Assembly: GCF_035046485.1 (NCBI RefSeq)
Contig: NC_085137.1
Span: 347,066,505 to 347,130,504 of the forward strand
Length of the DNA stretch: 64,000 nucleotides
Reading direction: 5' to 3'
Source of the DNA: Aedes albopictus
Lineage: Eukaryota > Arthropoda > Insecta > Diptera > Culicidae
The translations under genes and the position numbers were made by a program. The notes below the pieces were generated by a model. It worked only from the letters and a program-made list of their open reading frames with translations. It was not told where the DNA came from and ran no database searches. Below, piece by piece: positions 34,931 to 45,964 of this stretch (its first letter is position 1; every line of letters begins with the position of its first letter).

Positions 34931-36319
34931 CTTAAGGCCCCTTAGCGTGTCATCGCAAAATGGCTTCTTCAAAATCATTGACCGAAATCAACTTTACACA
35001 ACATTGCACTAATACATATTTGTAAAAAATCGACACTCATCTTTTTCTATAAAATATCAATTTCACGCGAGATATTCGGCATAAAAATGTATTCACACTA
35101 CTTCAAATACAAACCTCTTTCCAAGTAATCGCGATTACTAAGCATTATTTCACTCGAAAGTAGAATTCTTTAACGATTTGTTTCGACCGCACTAAAAATG
35201 TGGTTGGCGGTGTTTACCACCCACCGCAGTACCAACGACGACGGCGGCAGCCGGTGTTGTCTTTTGGCCAGTGATAGAAAACAGTGAGGAATGCAGCTGA
35301 GCAGACACAAACGCAAAGCTATCTTACTCGTGAACAACAGAAGCCTGAATATATTCACACTTCCTTCACTCGCGAGCTAACGAAGCTGGCCGCACTCGTG
35401 ATTGATTCGAAAAGCAGCTCTGAACATTTTTCAATTTTGTGAAAAAACGAATTTACACGGCCGACAGCTCTACTTTTCAGGAACAATGAAGCACAAAACA
35501 CTACTATCTGATGGATAATTACTTGTTTTGCTATTAAAATCGCACTAAAATATAATTCCCGCAGCTCCACTTGTTCTTCGCGAATAAAAGTTCATGAGTG
35601 TTTGTGTTTCTGTTTTGCTTCATACTCATGAAGCAAGCGGGTGCGAATTAACTCACACAAGGCTTACTCTCGGCACCGTGAGTAAACCGTTTGTTGGTTT
35701 TTCACTCGCGAGTTGATTCACGATGAGAGTGTTTCCATCTCTGCTTTTGGCGCGCACAATCATCGATCATTGCACGCAGTAATGTCGATCCTGCTGGCCA
35801 AAGCATCAATGGAATTGATCGAAATCATTTAAAAAATCCAGTCAAACACATTGGTTATGCGTCATGAAATCAAAAATAATTTGTGGGGTGTTTATTTTTT
35901 AACTTTTTTACCACTATTGTTAGTGAAATAAGCAAAACATTATAATTTACGAAATCTTCACCAAGCGGTCCGCCAGTACTGCTGTTGCAGCAAACATAAA
36001 CAGTGGGAGAGCGTACCAAAATATTTCGATCATTTCTAGCTTGTTACATAAAAAATCTAACATTTTTCGTGACATTTGGATATGTTTCCTTGTTATTCAT
36101 TGAAGTAGAGTAGTTTGCTGCTTGACTTGCTTTCAAATGATTCATATTCTCGAAATGTTTACATTGGAGGTACCGAGACAAAAAGGTGCTATTTTTGTTT
36201 GTTTGTTTATGGAATTGGTATAGAAAGGCTACACAACTACTATCGTGCTTGATGACTGTTTGAAATAAGAATCAAATAAGAAGAGCAAAATTTGAGCTGA
36301 CACACTAAGGGGCCTTAAG
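34931..36319. mobile_element. TTAA-flanked inverted-repeat element (piggyBac-like, non-autonomous)
   Basis: The left end is CTTAAGGCCCCTTAGCGTGT continuing CA, and the right end is the complement (TGACACACTAAGGGGCCTTA then AG), with one mismatch over 22 bp. Both ends carry TTAA (34932-34935 and 36315-36318), the piggyBac target duplication. The 1.38 kb interior contains no transposase. It includes ACTCATGAAGCAAGC/GAGTGAA-type words in both orientations (35100-35730) that suggest a further nested palindrome. Confidence 0.7.
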
Positions 36320-36329
36320 GCGACATCTA

Positions 36330-36575
36330 TAAGTGAGATATCTCGATTAATCGTACTTTTGAGTTTTCTGTATCGTCCCTAAATCGCTATTTGATCTCAT
36401 ATTAAAAAAACCCGCCCTGAGGTTGGGTTTCTTGCCGGGCGAACATAACTCGACAGACGGTCCTCTTCGGAGGTGGCGCTTAAGCCGTCTGTTTTCGGAG
36501 CCAGGGAACAAAGCAGAAGACGGGAAAACTCTTAGCCGCAATTTGCGTGCTTTGGCGCCCAACGTGGGGCCAGCT
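36330..36575 (+). mobile_element. LTR end and primer-binding site of a Ty3/gypsy-type element
   Basis: TGGCGCCCAACGTGGGGC at 36553-36570 is a retroelement primer-binding site in plus orientation. The upstream sequence (CCCGCCCTGAGG...GCCGGGCGAACA, GACAGACGGTCC...GGACCG-type pairs) looks like the R-U5 part of an LTR. The internal region that should follow is missing. Confidence 0.55.
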
Positions 36576-36733
36576 GATCCCAGCAGTCTCCGCACATCCT
36601 TAACCGTTTCTGGTCTGGCGTAATCTAGTATTGGTGTAATCCTCGATGCATCAATCGCGACGCCTCGCTCGGTCAGCAGATAGCCTAGGTATTTGACCTG
36701 CTTTCTGCAGAATCGCGACTTTTCGAGCAACAT
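36563..36733 (-). pseudogene. Ty3/gypsy reverse transcriptase fragment
   Basis: The minus strand encodes about 57 residues, 'CRKQVKYLGYLLTERGVAID', then 'ITPILDYARPETVKDVRRLL'. This is the region just after the reverse transcriptase active site of Ty3/gypsy Pol. It then runs without break into the LTR/primer-binding sequence of opposite orientation, where the frame continues as nonsense protein. Pol parts upstream and downstream are absent. It is a small rearranged relic, certain as to family and non-functional. Confidence 0.8.
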
Positions 36734-37131
36734 TTCTTTTTTTTACTCTAATCCATCTGTCAAAATCATTTTTTGATAATGGTTCGATGTTCTACAGCCC
36801 AGATCTACCCAGATATTAGTTTGATCTTATAATATCTAAATGAGATATATATATATATATATATTCTGACATCCATCCACGCATCGCACCACCATTAAGG
36901 CTCAAATAACCATCATTTAGTCATCAACAATCATCATTTTTTCAAAAGCAGTTTCCCTCCTCTAAATCACAAAACCGTCATTGAAAATTATTTCACTGTT
37001 TTCCAGATGGTGGCCAGAGTGCAGTGATAATTTTTATTAACATTGGTTGAGATTTCAGCGAGAAAACTGCTTTTGAGTTTTTGCTAAACGATGATGGTTT
37101 GTTTCCTCTTAACAGAAAGCTTGATATTTGC
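36734..37131. other. Spacer with (AT)n tract
   Basis: (AT)n at 36841-36864. Otherwise non-coding; the interval ends in the left half of a hairpin (AACAGAAAGC) that is the target of the next element. Confidence 0.4.
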
Positions 37132-37533
37132 CAGGCCCCTGACACGGTCTATATCAATGCATTGGAATCATGGTAGACAGGATGTCCTGGGCGCTAATAA
37201 ATAGCGCCCACTGTCAAATGCGAAAACATCAACAATTTTTTGTTTAACGTTTATTTTGGTTTGTTGATCAGTTTTTGGAATCATTTTTTCCACCTGTTAC
37301 GATCACAAAGCACTTCAAACTCGCTTTAATATTAATGTACGGTAAGAGGAGCATGCGATTAGTTGAATAAAGCAACCCAACAAACACGCATTGTTAATGT
37401 GATTTCGTGTGTGGATCACAACATCAAACAAAAGCTGCGTTTGTTGATTACACGCTCGTTTCAATTTGCACGAATAAGAGTATAAGGCAGTTAGATGTTG
37501 GCTACGATATATTTCATTGATGCCAGGGGCCTG
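37132..37533. mobile_element. hAT-type MITE in a hairpin loop
   Basis: Perfect 8-bp target duplication ATATTTGC (37124-37131 and 37534-37541). Termini are CAGGCCCCTGACA and the complement of TGCCAGGGGCCTG (12 of 13 match). Removing the element restores AACAGAAAGC-TTGATATTTGC-GCTTTCTGTT, a 10-bp stem with the target in its loop. Confidence 0.8.
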
Positions 37534-37635
37534 ATATTTGCGCTTTCTGTTAGTGTTGGTTAGGTGTGTGGGTGGAGTTCAAAAGGGCTTAACTCGACAG
37601 AAACATGTTTGTTTACAAAATATTGATGCGGCCTT

Positions 37636-37669
37636 TTCAATTTATTTATTTATTTATTTATTTATTTAA
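37636..37669. repeat. (ATTT)n microsatellite
   Basis: About eight ATTT units in a row. Confidence 0.8.
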
Positions 37670-37736
37670 TTGCTGGTCTTGAATTATGATCTTAAGTTCT
37701 TCACTAAATTATATCTAATGATGATATTGATTTGAT

Positions 37737-38140
37737 TTTTTCTTCTACTCGGGCAATGATACACTATGCCCAGGTCACAGACAAACAGACGTAACACCTT
37801 GAACGATTTTCATGGAAATGCATCGCCCAGTTCACACTACCATCACCTGGTGGAAAAGTTGCACGAATCACTGTGCTGTGCCATATCGTCAACAGAAGGC
37901 GCTAGTGTGAAACGTCAAACACATAGAAAAACGATGCGCGCGCCTCTGGTTGTGAAAGCCACTACTATGAAAATTTAAAATGATCGATAAAAGCGTGGTT
38001 GATGGAAATTTCGCAAGTGTTACGTCTGTTTGTCTGTGCCCAGGTAGTCGAGAAATTTTTCCCGACCGAAACGGGAATCGAACTCTTCGTCTCCGGATTT
38101 GCGATCCATAGCCTTAATTACTAGGCTAAGCAGGAACCCT
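37737..38140 (-). mobile_element. Feilai-like tRNA-related SINE, split by a MITE
   Basis: On the minus strand the head reads GCTTAGCCTAGTAATTAAGG (A-box-like), followed by 'GAGTTCGATTCCCG' (B box) at 38060-38130. The body resumes beyond the insert at 37737-37775 with GGGCATAG / TGTATCATTGCCC. The undisturbed relative at 63621-63874 shows the same order. A 263 bp MITE sits in the middle. Confidence 0.75.
37776..38038. mobile_element. MITE with CACAGACAAACAGACGTAAC ends, inside the SINE
   Basis: The left end CACAGACAAACAGACGTAAC continuing AC is matched exactly by the complement at the right end (GTGTTACGTCTGTTTGTCTG then TG). The flanks (G)CCCAGGT on both sides give a 7-8 bp target duplication within the SINE. 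No coding capacity. Confidence 0.8.
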
Positions 38141-38230
38141 ATACCCAGTTATTCCCTACTCGAAAGATCCAAGTCCAGGCCGGAATTCGAACCCAGCTAC
38201 CCTCAGCATGGCCTTGTTGTCTACTTCTCC
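38141..38230 (-). mobile_element. Fragment of a second tRNA-related SINE
   Basis: The minus strand reads CATGCTGAGGGTAGCTGGGT then TCGAATTCCGG, containing a B-box match (GGTTCGAATTCC). A related piece with the same CATGCT-AGGG-CTGGGTTCGA order is on the minus strand at about 1962-1990. Confidence 0.5.
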
Positions 38231-38870
38231 CAACGTTTTGTAGACTTCCATAAATTCGGGCTCCCTTTAATTCCACGTCGTTTCGCAAGAACAAAATTAG
38301 TTCGCATATTGCTATTTATGACCTCTCGCCTCTTTATTCCATAAGGAAACAACGAGTAGGAGGTAGTGCTGCTGATGGTATGAATCGCTTGATTCAACAG
38401 CGCAACATGATGCCACTGCTTATTACGGTTGCTTGACTTCGGGGCAACAGCTGCGAGCGGATTGGCACGACTTGGCGGAGGTGGTGGTGGGTGGGTGATC
38501 ATAAATCTAAATAAAAATATTATTACGAATTATAAACAGTTTCGCCAAACGGGTACGTGCGGTTGCGTGGTGTTACCGAAGAAGTTGCCGCAGCGAGATG
38601 AAAATGGGAAACAGCTCTCCTTCCCTTGGTGCCATCGGCTCCAAGGAATGTCAGCTGATACGCTGGAGGCCCCGTAGGAGCTAGTATGATGGGTGCCATC
38701 AGGGTGAAACGGCATATCCTGGAATTCTTTACAATATGTATGTCTGTTTATCCAACAATACCATGCTAAAGGTGATGGGTTTGATACTTGGCCGGTCCTG
38801 GAACTTATCGTAATGGATTTTTTTTTACTTTTTTGGGCATAGAGTAACTTCGTGTTGGCCACACGATGTG
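38231..38870. other. Non-coding spacer
   Basis: A (GGT)n-like G-rich stretch (GGCGGAGGTGGTGGTGGGTG) lies at about 38475. The minus-strand frame 38530-39015 runs across a MITE and is not a gene. Confidence 0.35.
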
Positions 38871-38878
38871 CACATTGA

Positions 38879-39257
38879 TATGGGACACGCTTGTATGAAA
38901 AAAAAAAACAAATCCTTGCTCCAGTCGACTTTTTAGATGCCATTTGGGTCCCATATGAACTGTACAAAATTTCAGTGCAATCGGTAAAACTATAATTTAG
39001 CGCAAGCGGCTCCAAGTTTGCATAGGATTTATTATGGCAAACAAAAAATCCCAGAAGTCGCCCTTTGTCTCCTTAATTCAAATCGATCAACGTTTCTTGT
39101 AGAAAAATCATTTATGAAACTTTCCTTCGAAGACCGCAAAACGATTGGGTGCTTGTGGAAAAAGTTATTGATTTATTTGAAATTTTGCAGAGTTCATATG
39201 GGACCTAGATGGAATCAATAAAGTCGACTGGGGCGAGAATTTGATGTTTGTCCCATA
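38879..39257. mobile_element. Palindromic MITE with TATGGGAC ends
   Basis: The left arm contains CCAGTCGACTTT and GGTCCCATATGAACT, then a GCAAAATTTC-like block. The right arm holds the same in complement (AGTTCATATGGGACC, AAAGTCGACTGG) and ends GTCCCATA. Arms are ~100 bp with mismatches. Confidence 0.6.
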
Positions 39258-39260
39258 CTA

Positions 39261-39415
39261 CCCAGCTAACACAAAGTCTTATATGATGTTGCATAGGATG
39301 CTAAAGTGTAGGCCATATGCGTAAATGCTCCCATTTAACCGCGTGTAAAGTGTGCGTATATTGCCTCCACGTTTGCATTCTACTCAATATCGTATGCGAT
39401 CGTGTGTTGACTGGG
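39261..39415. mobile_element. Palindromic MITE, TACCCAG...CTGGGTA type (copy B)
   Basis: Ends CCCAGCTAACAC and GTGTTGACTGGG are inverted, flanked by TA on both sides (39259-39260 and 39416-39417). The interior (ATGATGTTGCATAGGATGCT, GGCCATATGCGTA) matches copy A at 23962-24107. Confidence 0.7.
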
Positions 39416-39419
39416 TAAT

Positions 39420-40285
39420 GCACATGCAAAATAGTCATAGGCAGCGGACGCTCTTAGTTAACCTTCCTTTTGCATCACGTTGGGAACAGCTCGCTATAAT
39501 GATTTTGGAACACAAAACAAAAACTAATTCATTGAATTATTTTCTCTATGTTTCCGGAACGATTTTTTATTATTTTGATGTTTTCAGGGGCAGATTCGCA
39601 GCGTGTTTTGCTTGAGAGTTAACAAACCAACAAGATATCAAGAATTTCAAAATTTCCATTTGGCTTTTTTTTTTAGAAAGAACGTTTCACCCTTTCCTCC
39701 CCTATGAAGCTAACCCCACAACGTCCCAAAGTCAGTCGTCGAGATAACTGCTTGGCCCGTAAACTCAATTTCTTCAGCAGTTTATAGGAATGCAGACTGC
39801 TGAACACACAGTTGGTTGAATTATGGCCTCAAAATGAGATTGGACATTTTACCTTGCGGTCGCGGTACCAGGCGCAGCCCTCGGTGATCGTCGTCGTCGC
39901 CTTCGCTAGAGTAGGTAATCCCCCTGCGGTCGTCACCGTGTTGCCCGGGAAAGAGCTTTCACTAGTGACAACTCAGCAGGATCCTCCCAAGATGAACGGG
40001 CTTCTGGCTGGTTGGTTGGTTGGTTGGATGGTTGGCTGGCTGACTCCCGGTTATGGGTTGGTGACTTGCGGTGAGATTTCCCCCGCGCGCCGTCATACTC
40101 TGATGATGACAATTTTTGCTGCCCTATTAAAGTCGTAAATTATATGCTAGCGAGGTATGAGTCCACTTTTGGACGCTTTGAGAAGCAGATTAGAGAAAGC
40201 GGGTCGTTAAGTTGGGTGAGAAAATGACAAAATTAATCGCTTTAGCTAAATTATACAAATAAATTCGTTGTCAAGGGAAGTTAAA
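39420..40285. other. Non-coding spacer with (GGTT)n
   Basis: A GGTTGGTTGGTTGGATGGTT tract lies at about 40008-40035. The frame at 39812-40138 runs through it and has no domain. The block 39680-40140 is richer in G+C than its surroundings and could be unique host DNA. Confidence 0.35.
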
Positions 40286-40902
40286 AACCTGAATTAATCC
40301 ACCTATGGTGAACAGAACCCTTCTTACGCTTATCAAAATTGTTGTTGTATTATTCGTATGTTTGATTGTGATTTTTGGTCATTCAAGAAAATATTGTAGA
40401 TTTGGCATTAAGTTGATTGCTTTCCATAATAGAATCATCGACCATGGGCTTAACTACCAGAAATGCCAGACAAAATCTCCTAGAATCTTGTATGGAATGT
40501 TTAAACAATAGCTTACATATTCTGGAATATTGAATCTCTTGTTAATTGTCAATCGATTAATACATGGATAAGAAAATCATCGAGATACACTTTGTCTAAT
40601 ATTCTTTATCAGTTGAATCAGTTGAATAAATTAGAAACAGACGTCTTACTCCGCTCGCTTCCCATCGATCACCTTTTTAACGGTTGATTCAAATTTTCGG
40701 TAGTAGGTCGATTGATCACTCGCTGCGCTGGCGTCGTTTCTGCTTCTGTTTGACGTTTGCTCACTTCTGCTACCTAGTGATTGCCCGGCCAAGCACAGTA
40801 CGTTTAGCATTGGGCGGCTATGTTTTGATGACAATGTTTTTCAATGAAACTTGTTCTATAAGACGTAACTACAATTCTTATGGTATAAAAAGGATAAAAA
40901 TA

Positions 40903-41118
40903 GCCGGGGCCCGTGGCGTAGTGGTCACACGTTCACTTCATAAGTGGATGGTCGGTCATGTCAAGAAAAGCCTGTGGTACATATTTATATATTGTTGAAT
41001 AATCTTCAATTGGACCTGGAGCCATTTGCATTATCATTTGTAGCTCATGTAAGACAGCAAGCAAGTCTCGAGATGAACTAGCCTAGGGCTAAAAATCTCG
41101 TTAATACAGATAAAAAAA
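40903..41118 (+). mobile_element. tRNA-related SINE with LINE-type stem-loop tail
   Basis: The head GGGCCCGTGGCGTAGTGGTC resembles a tRNA A box (TGGCGTAGTGG). The expected B box is not obvious and may be lost. The 3' end GAGATGAACTAGCCTAGGGC continues TAAAAATCTCGTTAATACAG, the same stem-loop as at 4600 and 27705, then an A-rich tail. Confidence 0.6.
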
Positions 41119-41128
41119 AGCAAGCAAG

Positions 41129-41389
41129 TCTATCTTATATATAAAAATGGATTTCTGTCTTTCTGTCTGTCTGACCGTTATGGATTCGAAAACTACTGTA
41201 CCGATCGTTGTGAAATTTTGTTTGTGGGTATTTTTGGGGCCGGGGAAGGTTCTTAGCTTGGTGTGAGACCTCCCCGGACTCTGGAACGGGGGGCTCCCAT
41301 ATAGATGACTTTGCGGGGGACGTCCCTATAGAGCTGTATGCCAAAAAACACAGTAGGCAGGCAGTACAACGTTTGCCGGGACAGCTAGT
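41129..41389 (+). mobile_element. Short non-autonomous Helitron-like element
   Basis: The 5' end TCTATCTTATATATAAAAAT then GGATTTCTGTCTTTCTGTC and the 3' end GCCGGGACAGCTAGT fit the insect Helitron/Helentron group, which starts TC and ends CTAGT and has no terminal inverted repeats or target duplication. Length ~261 bp, no coding capacity. Family by recognition of ends. Confidence 0.65.
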
Positions 41390-41399
41390 ATAATAATAA

Positions 41400-42112
41400 A
41401 GAAGGAATTAATTGAGATTACTCTCAAATACTCTTCAAAACAAATCTCGGTAACTAAATTTCCAATCAAAATAAAATTCAATACAATTGTACGAGGATGT
41501 TGTAGCTTTCATTTGATGCTAAGAGCAACCAAATCGGTCGACAGACGGCTGAGAAACTTATTATGATACATTTTAACAAAAATCTCTCAATAGTGAAATT
41601 TTATTAAACCCAAGTACTCCTCGAAAGGTATCTCGGAAACAAAATGTCCAAACGGAATGAAATTCAATAGCATACTACTAGGATGCTGCACCTTTCATTT
41701 GCTGATGAGAGAACTCAAATCGATTGACACACGGCTGGTCAATTTATTATGAAGCATTTTTCAAAGACCTCTTAAAAAGCTAAGTTGTATTACTCCAAAG
41801 TACTCCTCGAACGATATCTCGGTTACAAAATGTCCAATCGGAATGAAATTCAAAAGCATTCTTCCAGAATGCAGTAGCTTTCGTTTGGGGCCTTAAGAAC
41901 CCAAATCGGTTGATAGACGGCTGAGAAATTTATGGTGATACACTTTGTCAAAAATATCTAAAATAATTAAGTTGTACTACTCCCTAGCACTCTTTTAAAG
42001 ATATCTCGGTGACCGAACGTCCAATCAAAATAAAATTCAATAGCGTTCTACTAGGATGTAGTAGCTTTCATTTGGAGAACTCAAATCGGTCAACAGACGG
42101 CTGAGAACCGTG
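41400..42112 (+). repeat. Array of four ~186 bp monomers
   Basis: Units share GATATCTCGGTAACCAAATG, TCCAATCGAAATAAAATTCA, AGGATGTAGTAGCTTTCATT and AAATCGGTTGACAGACGGCT. The 'GGATG-TGTAGC' block is near 41495, 41681, 41867 and 42054. The same monomers form the array at 62376-63070. Confidence 0.85.
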
Positions 42113-42129
42113 AGTGACATTTTTTTGTA

Positions 42130-43393
<1,264 letters not shown>

Positions 43394-43519
43394 ATGGAAG
43401 ATTATACAACGAACAACGAAGCAGGAGCGGCAAATCCGTTTGCCAGGACTGGGTTGGTGAGGACACCACCATCGCAAACCCAGCCAGTGCAACCCGAGCA
43501 GAAGGGAATAGCAACAGCA
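43394..43519 (+). pseudogene. ORF1 of copy 1, N-terminal stub
   Basis: The ATG at 43394 opens 'MEDYTTNNEAGAANPFARTG', which parallels copy 2 ORF1 ('NNSGKVANPFAGGGLMRSP'). About 33 residues are genuine; the frame then enters the inserted element near 43491 and stops at TAA (43519-43521 region). The rest of ORF1 lies at 45965-47259. It is the interrupted start of the RNA-binding ORF1 protein. Confidence 0.75.
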
Positions 43520-45964
43520 TAATAAAATGTGTTATTTTGGAAAAATAACTGAGTAGCGGAAAGAGTTATTTTCATGTTATTTACATAACATGCCCTGTTA
43601 TAAACTTGTCTGTCATAAGCGGCAAAATAACAAAAAATATAACAAAAAAGTTCCTGGAAGACCTGTTTAATAACATGTTTTGTTAGTTTCAAAAACAACT
43701 TAATAACAGCGAATTTTTAAAATATTTCAATAACAAATTTTGATATGAATACGTTATTGATAACAATCTGAAAACAAAATTTGCCTTTTTTTTCAGAGTA
43801 TCTGTACACGCATTTCTCAATATGAGATTGAGACAAGTTGGCGGTGGGCTCATGAAAATTCCTTGCGCTTAAGACTCGTCAATTTTATGCACATCGCATT
43901 AGCATTGGCGAGTCTCAATGTGACGTCTCAATGAAATGTCTCTAAGAGACAATCTCGGGATCAAATTTCAACTAGAAATCATTGTATCTGAAGTTGATTT
44001 TTATATTTTATGAATATTTTATCGGAATTTTAACCAGTTTTACTTATTTCAGCTTCAAACATAACCATCCAGTTATTGAAAATGGAAAAAAGCCCCCCGT
44101 AGCGCATTCTGCCAGCGATTTTTGTATTAATCTGTAGTGTGGCTATCACTTGCACAATATAGGATAAAATACGTCAGCCCTTTATCTTCGTTGAAACGTC
44201 CCCGTTAGTCTCAGTTTCCTCCTTCTGGACAGTTTGTTTTATCTAGATACGAAAATAGAGGAATACCATATACGAATGATGGACCACCATACATCCATAC
44301 ATATACACAAAATTTAGTCATCTCGGACTCCCCTCCAATTCACCCTCGTAGATTTTCACAAAAATAAAATTAAAAAAAGGTGTAGAGTCCTCCCCTCCCT
44401 ATTCCTTTTATCTACTAAAAAAGTCGTGCTTTTTCATATTAGGGGGATTCACTAAACAGCGTAAACTGATTAAACTGTTTAAACGTCGCGATCACCAAGG
44501 CAAACTTTGATTATTTCATTCGCAATTTCATGAAACATTTCGATAAACAGATAATCATGGCTTACGCAGTTACTTAATCGGTTTAGTGAGTACCCTTATT
44601 ATTTTTTTAGAGCCGAAAGTTCAAATATAAATCTATTCGAAATGCAATGTACATAAATTGATCAATAAATTGGAAACAAAAGATAGCAAATATTTCATCT
44701 ATGATCTCATTTGTTTATCCGTGTCGGAGCTAGTTAATCTCGGGACCAGCCTACGGCGTTACTTCCCTGTCGGAAAAAGGTCTCACATTTTTGTGAGTAT
44801 ATCGGGAATGAAATTTGATCATAGTCAAGATCATAGCTCCTATGCGTAATAGTCACCAGCTAGGATGTCACGAGCTTAACTCATCTACCAAGTCCGCTCC
44901 ACACTATAATCTCGTCATCACTGTTGGGGCATTTAATTTTGGCTACCACAGATAGCTCAATGAGACGAGTCTCACGAGACGTCTCATGAAACACATACAC
45001 AAGATTTTTCATGCGCGTGCTATGATCTCACAGCTCATAAATTTTGTTGAGACGCATTTCGAACTAGTTCATGGCACACTGTCTCATTGATGTATACATG
45101 AGAAATCAGGCACTCTGCTTTTTTTCTCCCATTTTTCTCTGCTTTTTTAGTCCCATATGCATTCAATGGGATACGCAACAATAGGATCTATTGATAAATG
45201 TTTCATTCAAAATTGGGACGCTATTGTTGTCGCAAGCGATTTATTATCGAAAACAGAGAGAAACAATAGTTCTCGTTTATTTTCCAAACAACTTACGATG
45301 AAAAACTACCGTCGTTTTGAAACCCTTTATTAGGTGGTTCATTGTTTATAAGATGAATTTACATTAATGAGGTAGATTGACACATTTATCCAACATTTTT
45401 GTCGAAAATGTGTTGTTTGTCCTTGAATTCCACCAGTTGATTCAAAATGTTTCATAAAATGGCTAACACTCTATCACACTCTCTATTGTCGTATTCATAC
45501 CTAACTGAAACTGGGACAAAAAACAGGTATACTTTTCAAAGTGCTTATAAAACAAAAGGCTGATAAGTTGGCTCTGTCACAGTTAAAACGCAATGTCAGT
45601 AAGAAGAGGAACTGATGACAAAATAATATTTTCTCTTACAGTTCCTCACGGAATGCTGTGAACAACGGAAATCTCGAATGGTGTAGTTTTGATTGCAAAG
45701 CTAGTTATGTTGTAATATAATTGATCAAATATTTGTACAGTCTCAATGACACAATAATAACTGAACTTGTGCTACAACAAAACATGTTATTGAAATGTAA
45801 TTTAAGGAAAATATACCAAGAGCACGATCATAACAAAATAAGATTGCCCAACAGAACATGTTATGGAACGGTGATGACCCAATAAATTAATAATAACAAA
45901 CCGAGATATAAAAACAGGTTTTGTGATTCCGTTGTTATTATTTTGATATTTTCCTCTGCTCGGG
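43491..45964. mobile_element. AT-rich inverted-repeat element inserted in ORF1 of copy 1
   Basis: The left junction reads CCCGAGCAGAAGGGAATAGC and the right junction is an imperfect complement (GATATTTTCCTCTGCTCGGG). Inside both ends lie repeated AATAACA/ACATGTTAT words. The interior (43813-45110) holds a second imperfect palindrome of GTCTCATTGAGAC/GAGACGTCTCATGA words. No transposase was seen. The target duplication is unresolved; a short GAAGGG is shared by both flanks. Confidence 0.6.

Noticed and set aside
38530..39015. Minus-strand open frame of 161 codons
   Set aside because: It crosses the arm of a palindromic MITE and spacer DNA; no motif.
45943..45964. ORF1 of copy 1 starting at 45943
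   Set aside because: These codons belong to the end of the inserted element; the true start is at 43394 by comparison with copies 2 and 3.
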